A stretch of DNA of 64,000 bases. Origin: Cladosporium sp. IMV 00045. Lineage: Eukaryota; Ascomycota; Dothideomycetes; Cladosporiales; Cladosporiaceae. Each line of letters begins with the position of its first letter. Position 1 is the stretch's first letter. The translations under genes and the position numbers were made by a program. Positions 50,909-63,961 of the stretch are shown piece by piece. The stretch is from assembly GCA_001931905.2 (NCBI GenBank), contig MSJI02000792.1, positions 32,401-96,400 of the forward strand, given 5' to 3'. Under the pieces are notes generated by a model, which ran no database searches, had not been told where the DNA came from, and was given only the letters and a program-made list of their open reading frames with translations.

Positions 50909-52729
50909 GGCTGATGATTGTGGAGCAGACTTTTTGCTTGAGGGAGGAGTGGATGAAAACGAAGTCTCGACGATCGGGGTCGAGATATGAAGGGCAGGGA
51001 GATTTTTGCGCTCATAAAGCTGCGAAATCTATGTACACAGATCTGAGCAGAGCCCAGGCAGGAGAGACCGCCAGCCACTTGAGTTCGCCCGTACATCTGG
51101 GCTATTCTTTGGATGCAATACCTACACATGCGCGACAGCGGACAACGCTAGTAGGCACGTTGTAGCCACATGCCCACACTCTCTGCAAAGATAGGCTCTA
51201 GTCAGGGTCAGTCTATCGAAGAGTCTCGATTTACACTTCCATGTGTAAATATGTGGCTTGTCCAATACACGTTTCGCCACGCCGACACGAATGCAATTAA
51301 CAGCCAGCGCTTATCGAGTACCCAATGCGCTGGTCGTATCCTCCGAGAATGGCAAGGCTGTGATTCCATTTACTTGATCTGGCGAAGAGAAAGCATGAAA
51401 GGCTCTCAGGGAGCGGGACAACTCAATCAACAATGTCTAAGTTCAGATAACTCTTGCAATACGCAAGTCTCCTTGGTCGACATGAGGGCTAGAAGTCCTT
51501 GGGACACGGTAAGATATGTGTTGGGTACATTGTGGCTTCGGTCTATCGATACCTCGCAGGAAATTCTACCAGGCTCGAAGTCAAGACTTACGCAGACATC
51601 GCTTGCAGAGATTGACCCATGTCAAGCGAGGTCTTGTTTCTGGACAAGCGCCGCTGCAGGTGCGGATCAGGTTCCAGCTCCGGAGGCGTTCTGCAAACAA
51701 GAAATTCCGACCAAAAGATCTCATTGCAGATGCCACAGACCTGGCTCTGAAGGATATTGTGTCAATGCTGGAGCTCTGCAGTCATCGAGGTCGACCATCT
51801 CATTGGTGTGCTTTTTTCGACACCTAGAGGAGCGGGTGTCTGTGTTCGCTGGCCCGGTTTTCATTTCAGCGAGAGTTGCCGCTTTGGTGCCATGTGGCCT
51901 TGATCTTGAGTTCCAGAGAAGCTTTTGCCTTGGTATTAAATTTGGTCCCGCGCATGTGGCATTCGTTGTCGTGGTAAGGATCTATCTTTACATCCTTCAA
52001 CGATAGTGAAGATACGACGTGCATGATGATAGATTGAGGTCGGACGAAGGATGTTTAAACGAGCCAATCAGCGAAGGCCGCAAAACCGGCTCCTTCCCCA
52101 GTTGGTATGGAGACTTTCGGTAAAGCTTAGATTGACTCCCCCTCCCCCAGCGCCACAGGCACAAGCTGAAGACAGGAACAAAAGGCTCCCAGGAACACAA
52201 GCACGCATGCCGGACCGGATCCCGGGCCTCCGCAGCTCACACGGCCTAGACCATCTGGCTGGCTCGCAGTCGACGTTAGTACTGCACGAAGCAACATGAA
52301 CTCTACGAAAGCAAGGTTATCATCGAGCCTTCAGCCACAGATGCCAGTACCTTGATCCGGAGCTGGGCCCCCGCCACAGCGATTTCCTTGTAGACTGTCT
52401 GCCGCAAGCATGTGAAAGCTAGCCTAGAGGTCTTTTCCCAATCGGTGGAATGTGCAATGCAATATACTTGGCTGTTGATGCGTGGTCATCATGGCTATCT
52501 GGGTCTGGATCCGTTGATTTGAAAAGACAAGGTCTCTAGCGAGCCTCAATGTCCTGGAAAGAAGACCCGGTTGACTTATCTCTTTGGACTCATCATAATT
52601 TGTTCCCAGTTCCCGCTTCGATTAAGTGTCCTGATCTTCTCCCGTGAAGACTTCGACACCGGCCGCCCCTGAAATCAACTCATTTGCATCTTCTTGACAA
52701 CAGGGTCGATAACAACAGTCCACTCGACC
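50909..52729. other. Long divergent spacer, GT2 / GH16
   Basis: About 1.8 kb holding two promoters. A 278-codon open frame at 51170-52006 has no recognisable motif, signal or splice support. A pyrimidine-rich tract near 52130-52155 is the only other notable element. Confidence 0.5.
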
Positions 52730-54245
52730 ATGTCTTTTATGGAGCCGACGACGCAGTCGGCATCAGGAACATCCACTCCATTCCGGCAGAATCCATTCGA
52801 TACCCCACCAGCTCTCAGTCATGCCGCAACGCAGGAGAAGCAGGAAAGCTCAGGATATTTCCCTCCTGTTGGCAGTAAGTTGCATGAAAAGATTCAATAA
52901 TTACAGATGCTCACCACTTGCAGCAATGCCTGCCCCTCGACGGAGAAAATTCGTCAGCGCTCGTTTGCAAGAGGGCGAATATGACGAAAAGCCATGGCTC
53001 ACTGGAAAAGAAGATCCCAACTTCAAAAGGCGCAGATGGGAGAAGATCATCTTCTGGACCAGCATTGGCCTTGGCGTAGTTATCGGAGCTGCAATTTGCG
53101 CGCTTGCATACATGTCGGTGTCCACCGGCACATTCTGCCCCATCTGGGAAGACAACTTCCAGAGCATCGATGCTGCATCTTGGAGTTACGAGATTCAGCG
53201 CGGTGGATTTGGAACTGGAGCCTTCGATTGGACTACTGATGATCCTAAGAACTCATATGTTGACGCCGAAGGTTTGCACATCGTGCCGACTCTAACGACT
53301 GAGTCGACGGACATTACGCCGGAACAAATCTATGATGGCTACGTGCTGAATCTGACGACCGCTAAGACCTGTACGTCGCCCGACTACACTATGTGCTCGA
53401 TTCGCAGCAACAAGACTACCGGTGCCATAATCAATCCAGTTCGCAGTGCGCGTATGTCGACCAAGGGAAAGAAGAACATTCAGTACGGTAAGATCGAAGT
53501 CGTCGCAAAGATGCCTAAAGGCGACTGGCTTTGGCCTGCGATCTGGATGATGCCTGAAGACGATGTTTATGGCTCCTGGCCAATGAGCGGAGAAATCGAC
53601 ATCGCTGAAAGCAGAGGTAATAGTCCCGACAACTATACTGACGGACGAAACTCCATCATCTCGGCTCTTCATTGGGGACCTTCTCCCGAGACTGATGCTT
53701 TCTGGAGGACAAGTGGTAAGCACAACCTTCGCCGGACAGACTACTCCGAAGGATATCATACGTACGGCCTTGAATGGACGAAGGATTACCTCTTCATGTA
53801 CATTGACAACCAGCTACTTGTAAGTCCTCCCCTCCCTCTCTTTTCCCACCACCACCGTCTTAGTTATTGGTGCACACGGTCCTAATATCTCATGCAGCAA
53901 GTCTTCTTCATCAAGTTCGCCGTCGGCCCAAAGACCATGTGGAACCGCGGAAATTTCGGAGAGTACCAGAGCAACAAATCCGCTCTTTTCGATCCATGGT
54001 CTCAAACCGGCATGAGAAACACACCCTTCGATCAGAAGTTCTACCTCATTCTGAACGTCGCAGTCGGTGCTACCAATGGATTCTTCAAGGATGGTGTGGG
54101 CAACAAGCCTTGGGGTGACGGCAGTCTCACCGGACCGAAAGAGTTTTGGGACGCCAGACAGCTTTGGTTGCCTACATGGGGCGAGCCCGTTGACCGTGGG
54201 ATGACTGTGAAGAGCGTGAAGATGTACAAGGAAGGTGCTTGCTAG
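52730..54245 (+). CDS. Membrane-anchored GH16 endo-beta-1,3(4)-glucanase
   Basis: GH16 enzymes hydrolyse or transfer beta-1,3(4)-glucan with a retaining mechanism. Three exons (52730-52874, 52924-53819, 53898-54245) give about 462 residues. A Ser/Pro-rich cytosolic leader of about 90 residues precedes one transmembrane helix (near 90-112), so this is a type II membrane protein with the catalytic domain outside. The active-site motif E-I-D-I-A-E is near residue 270, with the expected W-P-A-I-W-M-M-P strand before it. Several N-x-T/S sites are present (N-L-T-T, N-K-T-T, N-Y-T-D). The C-terminal block Y-L-I-L-N-V-A-V-G-A is typical of the family. Likely roles are wall remodelling or beta-glucan breakdown. 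Exon 1 joins exon 2 in frame at G-T-M-P-A-P. Confidence 0.9.
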
Positions 54246-55741
54246 GTAGTAGTACGCGTGGGTTGACAATTCGGGGCGGTGTTTTCTTTCCTTGTGGACA
54301 AAGACAGGTCTTCGCTACTGTTGGATTTCGTGGAGTTTAGTTGCTTTGATTATGAGTATACAACGACATAAGGATATCACATCGATCCTCACTGCCTGTG
54401 ACTTCCGTTTCCCACATTTAAGGCAGTACGACGAAGCATGACACTTCGTACGTGTCGTTTCATATCACTGACCTTCCGCGCCTGCGGCCTTACACTTCGA
54501 AGCCCAGACGTTCACTAGACATCTGAAGGGCAATCAAAAGCACCACATGAAGTCTAGTCATTGCGAAATTTTCCTCGGATGATCAGCTAAGAACTCAATT
54601 TTATCCTATCAGTCCGCCTCTTGCAAAGCATAACCATAATTTAGCATCTAATATACTTTCGTTCTGCGGCGGGTGATTGCCGTCGCCGCTATGCACGAGC
54701 TACACCGAAGATCATCTCACTTGCCCAGTCCTGGCTTTGGCTTTTCCTCGACGACCTCATTCAGACACCTGAAGCCCGAAAAGGAAGCCTCCTCAAGCCA
54801 CAGCGACTCGCCGTCTCGACGAACGCCACACTGGTATCACCGTTGATGTGGCGTCGAGATCGCGGTTTAGCCCCGCTCCTGCAGATTCGCGCAGGGGCCA
54901 TCAATGTATTGCAGGCTTGCAGCACTGCATGTGCGTCCTGCACCCCTACCACTGACAACAACTGCAACAGCAAGATAAGAAGGCAAAGCACAGGCTACGG
55001 AGGCTTGTCAAGGTTCCTTGAGGAGATCCCCCAATCTGGAGTTTGTCCGTGCGCCAGCTGAGGCACTTCACCTGCATGCAATTTAGGCGCGGAGCATGTT
55101 TTCGTCTTTCCAGGTCTATCGAGGCTCGTGGCGCTCGCGTGCCTCATCGACGGCAAGATAACGACACTGGTCTCGTATTCGCTACGGCGACAATGATGGA
55201 CCTGGACCGGACCTTTTCAGAGCGTGGTGGAGGAGGAGCAGGAGAAACAACCTTGCGTTGCGCTGCAGCGTCCGATCTGGCCAACTATTCTTGATTACGC
55301 GTCGATATCTGACCCATTTCGACTGTCTTCGTGGCTTCTGCGCAACAGGCTCAAATCACTCGATAATTCCACAAGCATGAAGCCACGCGAACAGGCGAGG
55401 CGGACGCCGTGTTCGTGCACGACTGCCACGTGCTATGCATCAGTCTAACTCACGGACGTTAGGTCTCGCCCATACGACCTCTCCTGTGTTCGAGATCTTC
55501 TCGATGCTCGCCTTGAATCCTGCCGCCCATTGGGGACACATTTTCTCGCTAAGGCTGTCGGATTGGTACATTACCGTGCAAACAATGGCAGTCTGGACGC
55601 ACATTGACCAAGACCCATGGGCTCTCCGGCTCTTGGGAGAGATAGGATGAAGGTTCTCCCCTCGCCGTGTCTACCCATACTTATGTCAGATAGTACCTCT
55701 CATCTGTCTTGCCGTTCAACCAAGTGAAGATCGCCTGCAAG
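54246..55741. other. Spacer between GH16 and WSC oxidase genes
   Basis: About 1.5 kb with no recognised gene. Scattered short frames lack motifs. It must include the terminator of the glucanase gene and the promoter of the oxidase. Confidence 0.5.
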
Positions 55742-58700
55742 ATGTTGCACGCGACGTCTATCCGGCTGCTCCTAGTGAGTGGTGTATACACCGCTGCAAC
55801 CGATGCTTCTCTCGCGTCGCCTGTGCGGCGTCAAGCTGCAGATTTATCGCCCGCTGCAATTCTTCCTGCGAATTGGACATATACGGGCTGCTACAGGTGA
55901 GTCACCACAATCCACTCTTCCTCGCTTGGGCGATGCACGCGTACTGCAATGCGGATCGAGGCATGGAGGATTGACCATGTCCCACAGTGATCAGCCAGGC
56001 AAGCGAACCCTTGATGGAGCCAACTACGGCGACCTTTCTGGCATGAACGCCACCTCATGCATTCGATATTGCCAATCTAAAAACTTCGTGTACGCCGGAA
56101 CCGAATACTCATCGGGTGAGACACTGCTTTGAGAGACCCGATAAGGAAGTTAGTCTACAGTCTTGCTAATCGACTCAGAATGCTTCTGTGACAATACACT
56201 AGCCAATGCAACAACCCTGCAGCCCAATTCCACCTGTGGGATGGCATGTACTGGAAACTCGTCGGAAGTTTGCGGTGGATCCAGCCTACTCACAGTCTAC
56301 TACGCGAACAGAGAGGTTCCAGAAGGTCCGCATATCAACTCGGGGCCGAGCGGATGGACCTCTTTTGGATGCTGGGCCGATGGCACGACGAAGGCTCTGG
56401 CGCATGAGGTGCAAGTGGACGGTGGCGGCAGTAACATGACTGTCACTAGTTGCACGACGGCTTGTAATGCGGCTGGATACAAGCTGGCGGGAGTTGAATA
56501 TGGCAGTAAGACGAGGCCAATCTGATCCACTTCGACGATACGAGGGCTGACCGCTGATTTCCCAGGCGAATGCTACTGCGATGATTTCCTAGCAAGGAGT
56601 GCGAAAAACGTCACTGACAAAGAGTGCAACACGCCGTGTAACGGCAACTCGAGTGAGTTCTGTGGCGCAGGTAACCGCATAAATCTCTACGCCTTTGGAT
56701 CGACCACGCCGTCGGTCAAGTCAACCTCTTTCACGCCTCCTCCACCGGGAGGCTGGTTCGCACGCGGTTGCTATAACGATTCCTCTGCCGCACGCACTCT
56801 ATCTTATACGGCGTATCTCCAGGTGCCTATGACAATTGAGGCCTGCACGTCTGCTTGCGCGAAAGAGAATTATACCCTTGCTGGGGTTGAGTACGCAGGT
56901 GGGTCTAGATGCCGTGCAGCCTTCATTGCATGGTACAAGCTAATCCTGTGCAAATAGGCGAGTGCTATTGCGGCAGCAGCCTGCAGCAGTACGCAGCACT
57001 TCAGACGGACGGACGGTGCCACATGGCGTGCAACGGGAACGCCAATGAAACTTGTGGTGGTCCAAACGGGCTTAACGTCTACGAGCTCACGGGATGGTTT
57101 GCCGCCGGTTGTTGGAACGACACTGTCGGAAGCCGTACCCTGAATAACCCGCAATATGGTCTGGGAGACTTGACTGTCCTCAAATGTACGCAATCCTGCC
57201 GTGACAATGGTTTTCAGTATGCTGGGTTGGAATACGGCAACGAGTGAGTCAGCCCCTTGACGCAGAGAGACCAGAAATCTAACGGATCCAGATGCTTCTG
57301 CGATGACGCGCCACAGAATTACGGTGGCCCAGCATCCGACGGAAATGCCGGGTGTTATATGCCATGTCAAGGCGACAATACCGAACTATGTGGAGGGCCT
57401 GGCCGAATGAATGTCTACCAATTCAACGCGTCGGTTCTACCTGAGCAATCAGGAAGTCCAACGACGCCGGGAACCACTCCGACTCCCAAACCTTCGGGAT
57501 CTGTGAACGAAACCGCCATTCTGCCGTTTGTCTATCAAGGATGCTACACGGACAACTCTCCCAACGGGCGAACATTGACCCAGCAGAAACCAGACAACCA
57601 AACCCTCACAGTCGAATCATGTATCGCAATGTGCTCTGCAGACGGCTACAAAATTGCCGGCATGGAATACGGCAAGCAGTGCTTCTGCGATTTCTACTTG
57701 CACAACCTACCGCAACTCGTCAATGATCGCGACTGCAACATGGACTGTGCTGGCTCCAGCGGAGAGAAGTGTGGCGCCGGCGAACGCCTCAGTCTGTATT
57801 CAAACGGAACTATGGGTAACTTCACCAACCCGTCTCCCCAAACGGATGGTATTCCAGGTAACTGGACCTATCAGGGGTGCTGGTCCGATATCGACGGCGC
57901 TCGCACCCTCGAGTACAAGATGGTCTTCCCCACCAACAACTCCAACGTCAATTGCTTGTCGCTTTGCGCGAGATACGGCTACAACGCCGCCGGCACAGAG
58001 TTTGGACAAGAGTGCTACTGTGGTGATATCGACGGCGTCGTAGCCTCCGGTGCCACTAAGAGACCTGAGAACGAATGCAACAACCTCTGCGCTGATGACA
58101 ATGGGAAGAACGGCGGGCATATCTGTGGCGGCCCGGGTCGTCTCTCCTACTACACATGGACTGGCGATCCATTGTATTCGTTCAACTTTGCCAGCGGCAA
58201 CGATGCTGGCAAGTACGAGTTTCTGATTTCTGGACCTGTCATTCCGCTCATCACCGCGCCTTCACGCAATGGCAAAGTCACCTTCTTAGAGAAGTTTGGA
58301 ACGTCTCCCGCTAATAATGGTACTGGTGCATATGAATTCGATTACTCACTCGTCGGTCAATCGAATTCATCGTACTCAGACATCTGGCGAGAGATGCACG
58401 TCAAGACCGACGTGTTCTGCGCTGCTAGTCTGACTCTCCCCGATCGAGCCGGTCGGCAGATCGATATTGGAGGTTGGGCTGGAGATGCTACCTTTGGTGT
58501 ACGCCTATACTGGCCAGACGGCAAGCCAGGCACGCACGGCAAGAATGACTGGCAGGAGAACTCATTCGAAGTCAGCCTCCTCAACGGCCGCTGGTATCCC
58601 TCCGCCATGACGATGTCCAATGGTTCGATCTTGGTCATGGGCGGTCAAGTGGGATCCAACGGCGCACCTGTTCCAACCTTGGAGGTTCTGCCATCGCCTA

Positions 58701-59785
58701 ATGGCGAAGTCATGTATTGCGATTACCTTCAGCGGACAGATCCTAACAATCTGTACCCTTACCTCGTCGTCCTCCCCTCGGGAGGCATCTTCGTGGCTTA
58801 CTACAACGAAGCGCGCATCCTTGACCCTGTCAGCCTTCAAACACAACGAACACTACCCAACATCCCCGGCGCCGTCTACGACGATGCCGGCGGCCGCACC
58901 TATCCCTTCGAAGGCACCTCCATGGTCCTCCCCCAACACGCACCCTACAGCGCCCCCCTCGAAGTAGTAGTCTGCGGCGGCAGCGTGCCCTTCGCCGAAA
59001 TCGGGCTTGACAACTGCGTGACCATCGCCCCCGACGTGCCCAACGCCAACTGGACCATCGAACGCATGCCTTCCAAACGCGTCATGCCTAACATGGTCGC
59101 TCTCCCAGACGGGACGTACCTGATCCTCAACGGCGCGCGCTACGGACGCGCAGGCTTCGGCCTCGCCACCGACCCCAACCTCAGCAGCGTGCTCTACAAT
59201 CCGACAAAGCCCCTCGGCTCCCGCATGACCGTCATGGCCAACACGACCATCGCGCGTTTGTATCACAGCGAAGCGATCGTCCTCGACGACGCGCGCGTGC
59301 TGGTCTCCGGCTCTGATCCGGAAGACGTGCGCGCTTTTGCTCCGCAGGAGTATAGAACGGAGCTGTGGACGCCACCGTACATCTTGCACGGCGGCGCGAG
59401 GCCTGAATTCAATCTGAGCAACCTCGACTGGGACTACGGGCAGCAAGTCACCTTCCCCATCACAGCACTCGGCAGCGGCGGCGTGGGCTCGTATCGCGTC
59501 AGTCTCCTCGGCGCGGTGGCCTCGACTCACGGCAACAGCATGGGCCAGCGCACGTATTTCCCCGCGACCAGTTGTTCGGGTTCGAGCTGTACTGTGACGG
59601 CGCCGCCGGACGCGAAGGTGTGTCCGCCGAGTTGGTTCCAGATGTTTTTGCTGGATGCGAATAATGTGCCGTCGCACGCGACTTGGGTGAGGATTGGAGG
59701 CGATCCGGCGGGGTTGGGCAATTGGCCGGATCATAAGGATTTTCAACCTTTGCCGGGAATGGGGCCGGTGGAGAGGTTGTTTTGA
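55742..59785 (+). CDS. Six-WSC-domain copper radical oxidase (glyoxal-oxidase type)
   Basis: A secreted enzyme that would oxidise small aldehydes or alcohols to give H2O2, carried on carbohydrate-binding WSC domains. Six exons (55742-55896, 55988-56115, 56179-56505, 56566-56898, 56958-57243, 57292-59785) give about 1240 residues. A signal peptide lies at residues 1-25. Six WSC domains begin at N-W-T-Y-T-G-C-Y, G-W-T-S-F-G-C-W, G-W-F-A-R-G-C-Y, G-W-F-A-A-G-C-W, F-V-Y-Q-G-C-Y and N-W-T-Y-Q-G-C-W, each with an E-C-Y/F-C-D/G hallmark. A Pro/Thr linker sits between domains 4 and 5. The oxidase starts near 702. The residues expected in the family are present: Cys in D-V-F-C-A-A-S (about 783), Tyr in N-L-Y-P-Y (about 896), Tyr-His in L-Y-H-S-E-A (about 1065) and His in S-T-H-G-N-S (about 1154). 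It is probably active. Introns fall inside WSC domains 1-4. Confidence 0.93.
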
Positions 59786-61158
59786 TCTTGATCTTGAGGT
59801 GTGAGGATTTTGTGGGTGTTTGTTTTTTTCGGTTTCTTTTTTCCTTAACTTTGGATGGTAGGCTGAGGAAAGCCTGCTTACTATTAATTCTCGATGAGTT
59901 GGGCATTGGGATTTGTGTATCTGGTTTGAGGTTATTTGTTCGTTTTGCGATTGTTCATATCAGTATTCCAGAGAAACTCTTGAACTTTGTATTTGTCCAT
60001 CGGAAAACGCAAGATCCGGCTAGACGCTCACGCGTACTTGTGGCCGCAAACCCGAAGGCTGTGTAACAGGCCTTGATGACATAGCATCTGACATTCCAAG
60101 AGAGGCTGAACGACGCCACTTGATGCTTCCCAGGAAAGAGACTGGCAATGCAGTTCGTCCATGCCGTGGCCGTCGTGAGACCATAGCGAATAGAGTCACT
60201 CTCTGATCACGCTCAACGATCTCAGCACGAGAGAGTCAAGTCATCCTCGGATGATTCACCGCGGAGAATGAGCAGTACGGTCCGCGGCGGATGTCACGGA
60301 TCAGACTTGAAGAATCATATGAGGTTTTGGCGGCAACGGGCGGGTTCTCTGGATTTCGCATGTGGTGTCACGCCACGCAAGCTTGCATACCACTCCAGCA
60401 GTTTTTCAGGAGATGACGGGATGCTGAGATGAGGTGACTAGTATTACTATACCACAGCAATGCACAGATCGAGGGCTGGGAGCGTCGGGTAAGGGCTCAG
60501 ACACAGCCACCGTTTGCAAGGGGGAAACAAAAGTACCTTGTCACACATGCATCGCGCCCGGGTCGCGTGAGAGATGCGTGACAGATTGTCGTCTACTATG
60601 GAAAGTCGTGGAGGCTGTGCCAACGGAGAGAGCAAAGGAAGTGTAATATATCTTGTGATGTTTCGATGTATTTGACTGGAAGTAGACCAGACCAAGCCAA
60701 GTGGGTAGTAGCGTTTCTTGGAAGTTGAATAATTTATTAATGAATACCCTTAATCATGTCCCCTCCCCGCAATGCTTATCGACGGAGAAGTCGTTGTCGT
60801 TGCCGATCACAGCCGAAGGAGATCGGCAATCTCGTGTAGCAGCAAGCCCGCGATTTGCTGCGCCCATCCATACCTGAACCTGACCACCAAGTCGCCAATC
60901 TCACCCCTCCCCTCCTGTCTCTGACAATTCCTCTCTTCCTCCTTCTTTTACGTGCGAATCCGACTTGCAGATATCAAATCCGGATGCCAATGACTACAGA
61001 CGTCACGGACATGGCTGCTCTTGCCACTACTACTTGAACGCCCTCTGTCTGCCCGTGCACGCCCAATATCTCGATTCGCCTCCCAAATACCTCTATATCG
61101 CTCCGCTTTACGCTTCTGAGAGAGAGAGAGAGAGAGTTGACCCCACACGCGCGCAACA
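59786..61158. other. Spacer upstream of the RING-H2 gene
   Basis: About 1.4 kb, no gene recognised. A (GA)n microsatellite lies at about 61119-61137 in the leader of the RING gene, and a pyrimidine-rich run at 60900-60955 could be part of its promoter. Confidence 0.5.
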
Positions 61159-62793
61159 ATGGTCATACCGGCCATGTGCCTCTGGCTGGCGGCCTGCGTG
61201 CTGTTGGTCGCACCCAGTGTCACCGCCCAGGACATTTTTGCGACAAACACACCGCCCGGCACGAGGGACACCTCGCTGACCATTTCGCAACGAGATGATA
61301 TGGTCCCGCTGGCTCCGGTCCTGCCGCTGACTGATGCCGCTGTCAATGAAGTCCCGGTGAGAATCATGCTTTCGCCGCCCGTCGGCAATTGACCCGTACA
61401 TTCCGCTAATGTTTTGTTCTGACCACAGCCCACCGGCCTCTCCGGTAAGATTGTGTCCGTGACGCCAGAGAACCAGCTCGACATCACCTCCGACCAGGTA
61501 GCACTCATATCGTGCGACAACAGCGACTACCCGGGAAACATCGACCAGTCCGACGTCTTCCTCCGCGCCGTCAGCCGGAATGTCACGGCCGTGTTGTTCT
61601 ACTCCAGGGATTCGAATTACTGCGAAGCGGAGGGCGACCTCGGCGCGTTCAAATGGATCTTTACCATGAAGAGTCGAAACGACACGACAAATGTGTTGAG
61701 CGCAGTCGCGGGAGCAAGTCAGGCGCTATGGGTGACGATTGGTGGACCAGACACACAACAGGGAGGACAGGGAGGCAGTGATTCAAGAGACCACAGTTCA
61801 AACAACGACCAGCCGCAGCAAGGAACCCTGGGCCCGAACCCGAGCACGGCCGTGGCCATGATTATTTTGTACACGATCACGGGCGTGATCACGGCTCTTT
61901 TCTTGGTCATCATTGTTACCGGTGCCGTCAGAGCTCACCGTCATCCGGAGCGTTACGGTCCACGGGCCATCATTGGCAGGCCCAGACAGAGTCGCGCAAG
62001 AGGCATTGGCAGAGCGATTCTGGACGGCATCCCCATCGTCAAATTCGGCGAGCGCGAAGAGCCAAAGCCAACAGACGTCGAACTAGGCACAGAAACGGCA
62101 CGAAACGACAGCACAGGAGAGACCTCGCACCCACCCCCAACCAACCTCGACGGCACACCCTCCCAACCCGAAGACGGCATCGCAGCCGCCGGCGCCCCCA
62201 CCACTTCCACCGGCGCAACCAACTCCAACGACACGCAAGGCTGCAGCATCTGCACAGAAGACTTCGAACTAGGCCAAGACCAGCGCGTCCTCCCCTGCGA
62301 CCACCGCTTCCACCCCGACTGCATCGACCCGTGGCTTCTAAACGTCTCCGGAACCTGCCCCCTCTGCCGCGTCGACCTACGCCCTCAACCATCCCGCACT
62401 TCGCAAGAAATAGACGAGAACGGCAACCCCCTCCCGCGCTCCAACTCGCAACAAGGCGACGACGAGGACCTCGGCGACCTCCCCCCGCCCATAGCAGAGC
62501 GCTCGAGCGTGCGCCGCAGTCTGATGGTGGGAATTCTGGGCATCCGCGGCCGGCCCGATCGCATGACGCGTGAAGAGCGCGTGCAGGCGCTCAGAAGGTA
62601 CAGAGAGCAGCAGGCGGCGAGGAGGAGGAGGGAGCCTGGCGCGCAGCAAAGCGGTGGTGGGGAGGAATCACCTGAAGCGCAGGATCGTCGGACGAGGAGG
62701 CGATTGAGGACTTTGCTGGGGATTCGCACGAGGCGCGTTGGGCATGAGCGTGAGGGCGGGGAAGCACAGGATGGGAGTGCTGCGAGGGAGTGA
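61159..62793 (+). CDS. Transmembrane RING-H2 E3 ubiquitin ligase (PA-TM-RING type)
   Basis: PA-TM-RING proteins are membrane ubiquitin ligases of the endosome, vacuole or Golgi that recognise cargo in the lumen. Two exons, 61159-61356 and 61429-62793, give about 520 residues. A signal peptide (W-L-A-A-C-V-L-L-V-A-P-S-V-T-A) is followed by a lumenal region. The PA-like core includes V-A-L-I-S-C-D and A-V-L-F-Y-S-R, with N-glycosylation sites. One transmembrane helix is at about 208-232. The cytosolic part has a C3H2C3 RING: C-S-I-C near 336, P-C-D-H-R-F-H-P-D-C, then C-P-L-C. The tail is Arg-rich and probably disordered. The start follows directly after a (GA)n leader and CAACAATGG context. 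Confidence 0.9.
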
Positions 62794-63835
62794 GGTTTGA
62801 TTACTGGGCTGGCGTTTTGAAGTTTGGGAAATGAGCATTGCATGGCGTTGTTGGATTTTCTGGGAGTTCTAAGATGCGAGATGCGAGACGAATTTTACGT
62901 GCATGCAACCATTAAATGAGAAGCATTGATCTTGTACTGCTGCTTCGTTCCGGGTATGCCAAAGTGGCTGATATTACCACTAATGGTACGGAGAGAATAG
63001 GAATCTTGTCGTAGCATCTCAGTGGCGGTGTGGAGACGTGCTCAGGCTCGCCGGCTGTTTCTGGTGTAGAATGCACGTTTCGTTGACGGTTCAGTCTCGG
63101 TGCGTTTTGGATCCCAAGACGGGAAGCGCGTCCTTAAGTTGTCACCGACGGCGTACACGGTGTAAGCGGGAAGCGCGTCGGTCAGGGTTTCGTACCATGA
63201 AGTTCTCAGCAGAGAATGGGACATCCAACAAAGGTTGGTCTGCACCTAACCCCTGCACGGTGGCGCTTGTTGTGCGCGAGCATAGCCGGGATCAGGGACA
63301 GGATGTTTGTTTGAGACACCAAAGCGGCTGGTACTACCATCAATGTTACGGAGAAAAGAGATATTGTGTACTAGCATTTCAGTGCCGGCACGTTCGTTTG
63401 GAGATACTAAAGCGGTTGATACCACCTCCAACTTTACGGAGAAGAGAAGAATTCTGTGCTTACATCTCGGTGGTGGCACATTCGTTTGGAGATACCAAAG
63501 CGTCTGATACCACCACTAATGTTATGGAGAGGAGAAGACTTATATACGTGCATCTCAGCGGCGGCATGTTCATTTGGAGATCTCAAAGCGGCTGATGTCA
63601 ACACACTCTGATATGGAGTAATATGCTTCTCCAAGCTCTTCGCATTCATTAAATGTAGGGTTCCAAAGCCGCTGGCATCACCACCAACATCACGAAGAAA
63701 AGCCCTGTACTTCCATCTCATTCGCAGCATACTCCATTAGAGATGTCAAAGCAGCTGATACCACCACGCTCTGACATAAAGATATCGCGATTCTTTAAGC
63801 CGGAGTCTTCCAAGTATATACATCTAACGACAAAT
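62794..63835. repeat. CGGAG-core minisatellite downstream of the RING-H2 gene
   Basis: Cores (ACGGAG or ATGGAG) begin at 62988, 63348, 63436, 63524 and 63613, with steps of 88, 88 and 89 within the regular part, followed by decayed units near 63692 and 63775. Each core follows a GGTACTACCAT- or GATACCACC-like box, corresponding to the GGTACAAGCAT box of the 30 kb array. Between 63000 and 63300 the array is interrupted by unrelated sequence. Confidence 0.8.
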
Positions 63836-63918
63836 CAAGTACGACGATGATTTCGAGACGAGGCTCCCCCATTTCCTCGTGCCGACCACTCCAAGCCCCA
63901 GAAGCGGGGAATGTCGTG

Positions 63919-63961
63919 CCTCGAGACGAGGCGGCCTTTCGCTCTCCGCAAAGCGAAAGGT
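63919..63961. other. Two adjacent perfect hairpins near the window end
   Basis: GCCTCG-AGA-CGAGGC at 63919-63933 is followed by CCTTTCGCT with its reverse complement AGCGAAAGG (63936-63944 and 63953-63961). The window ends before the surrounding element can be judged. Confidence 0.6.

Noticed and set aside
51170..52006. A 278-codon open frame in the GT2/GH16 spacer
   Set aside because: Composition is mixed, with many isolated Cys, Arg and Ser residues. There is no family motif, signal or splice support, and it sits in a promoter region. A chance frame in GC-balanced DNA is more likely.
54700..55650. Several short frames before the WSC oxidase gene
   Set aside because: None has a motif, credible start context or splice signals; they probably occur by chance in the promoter region.
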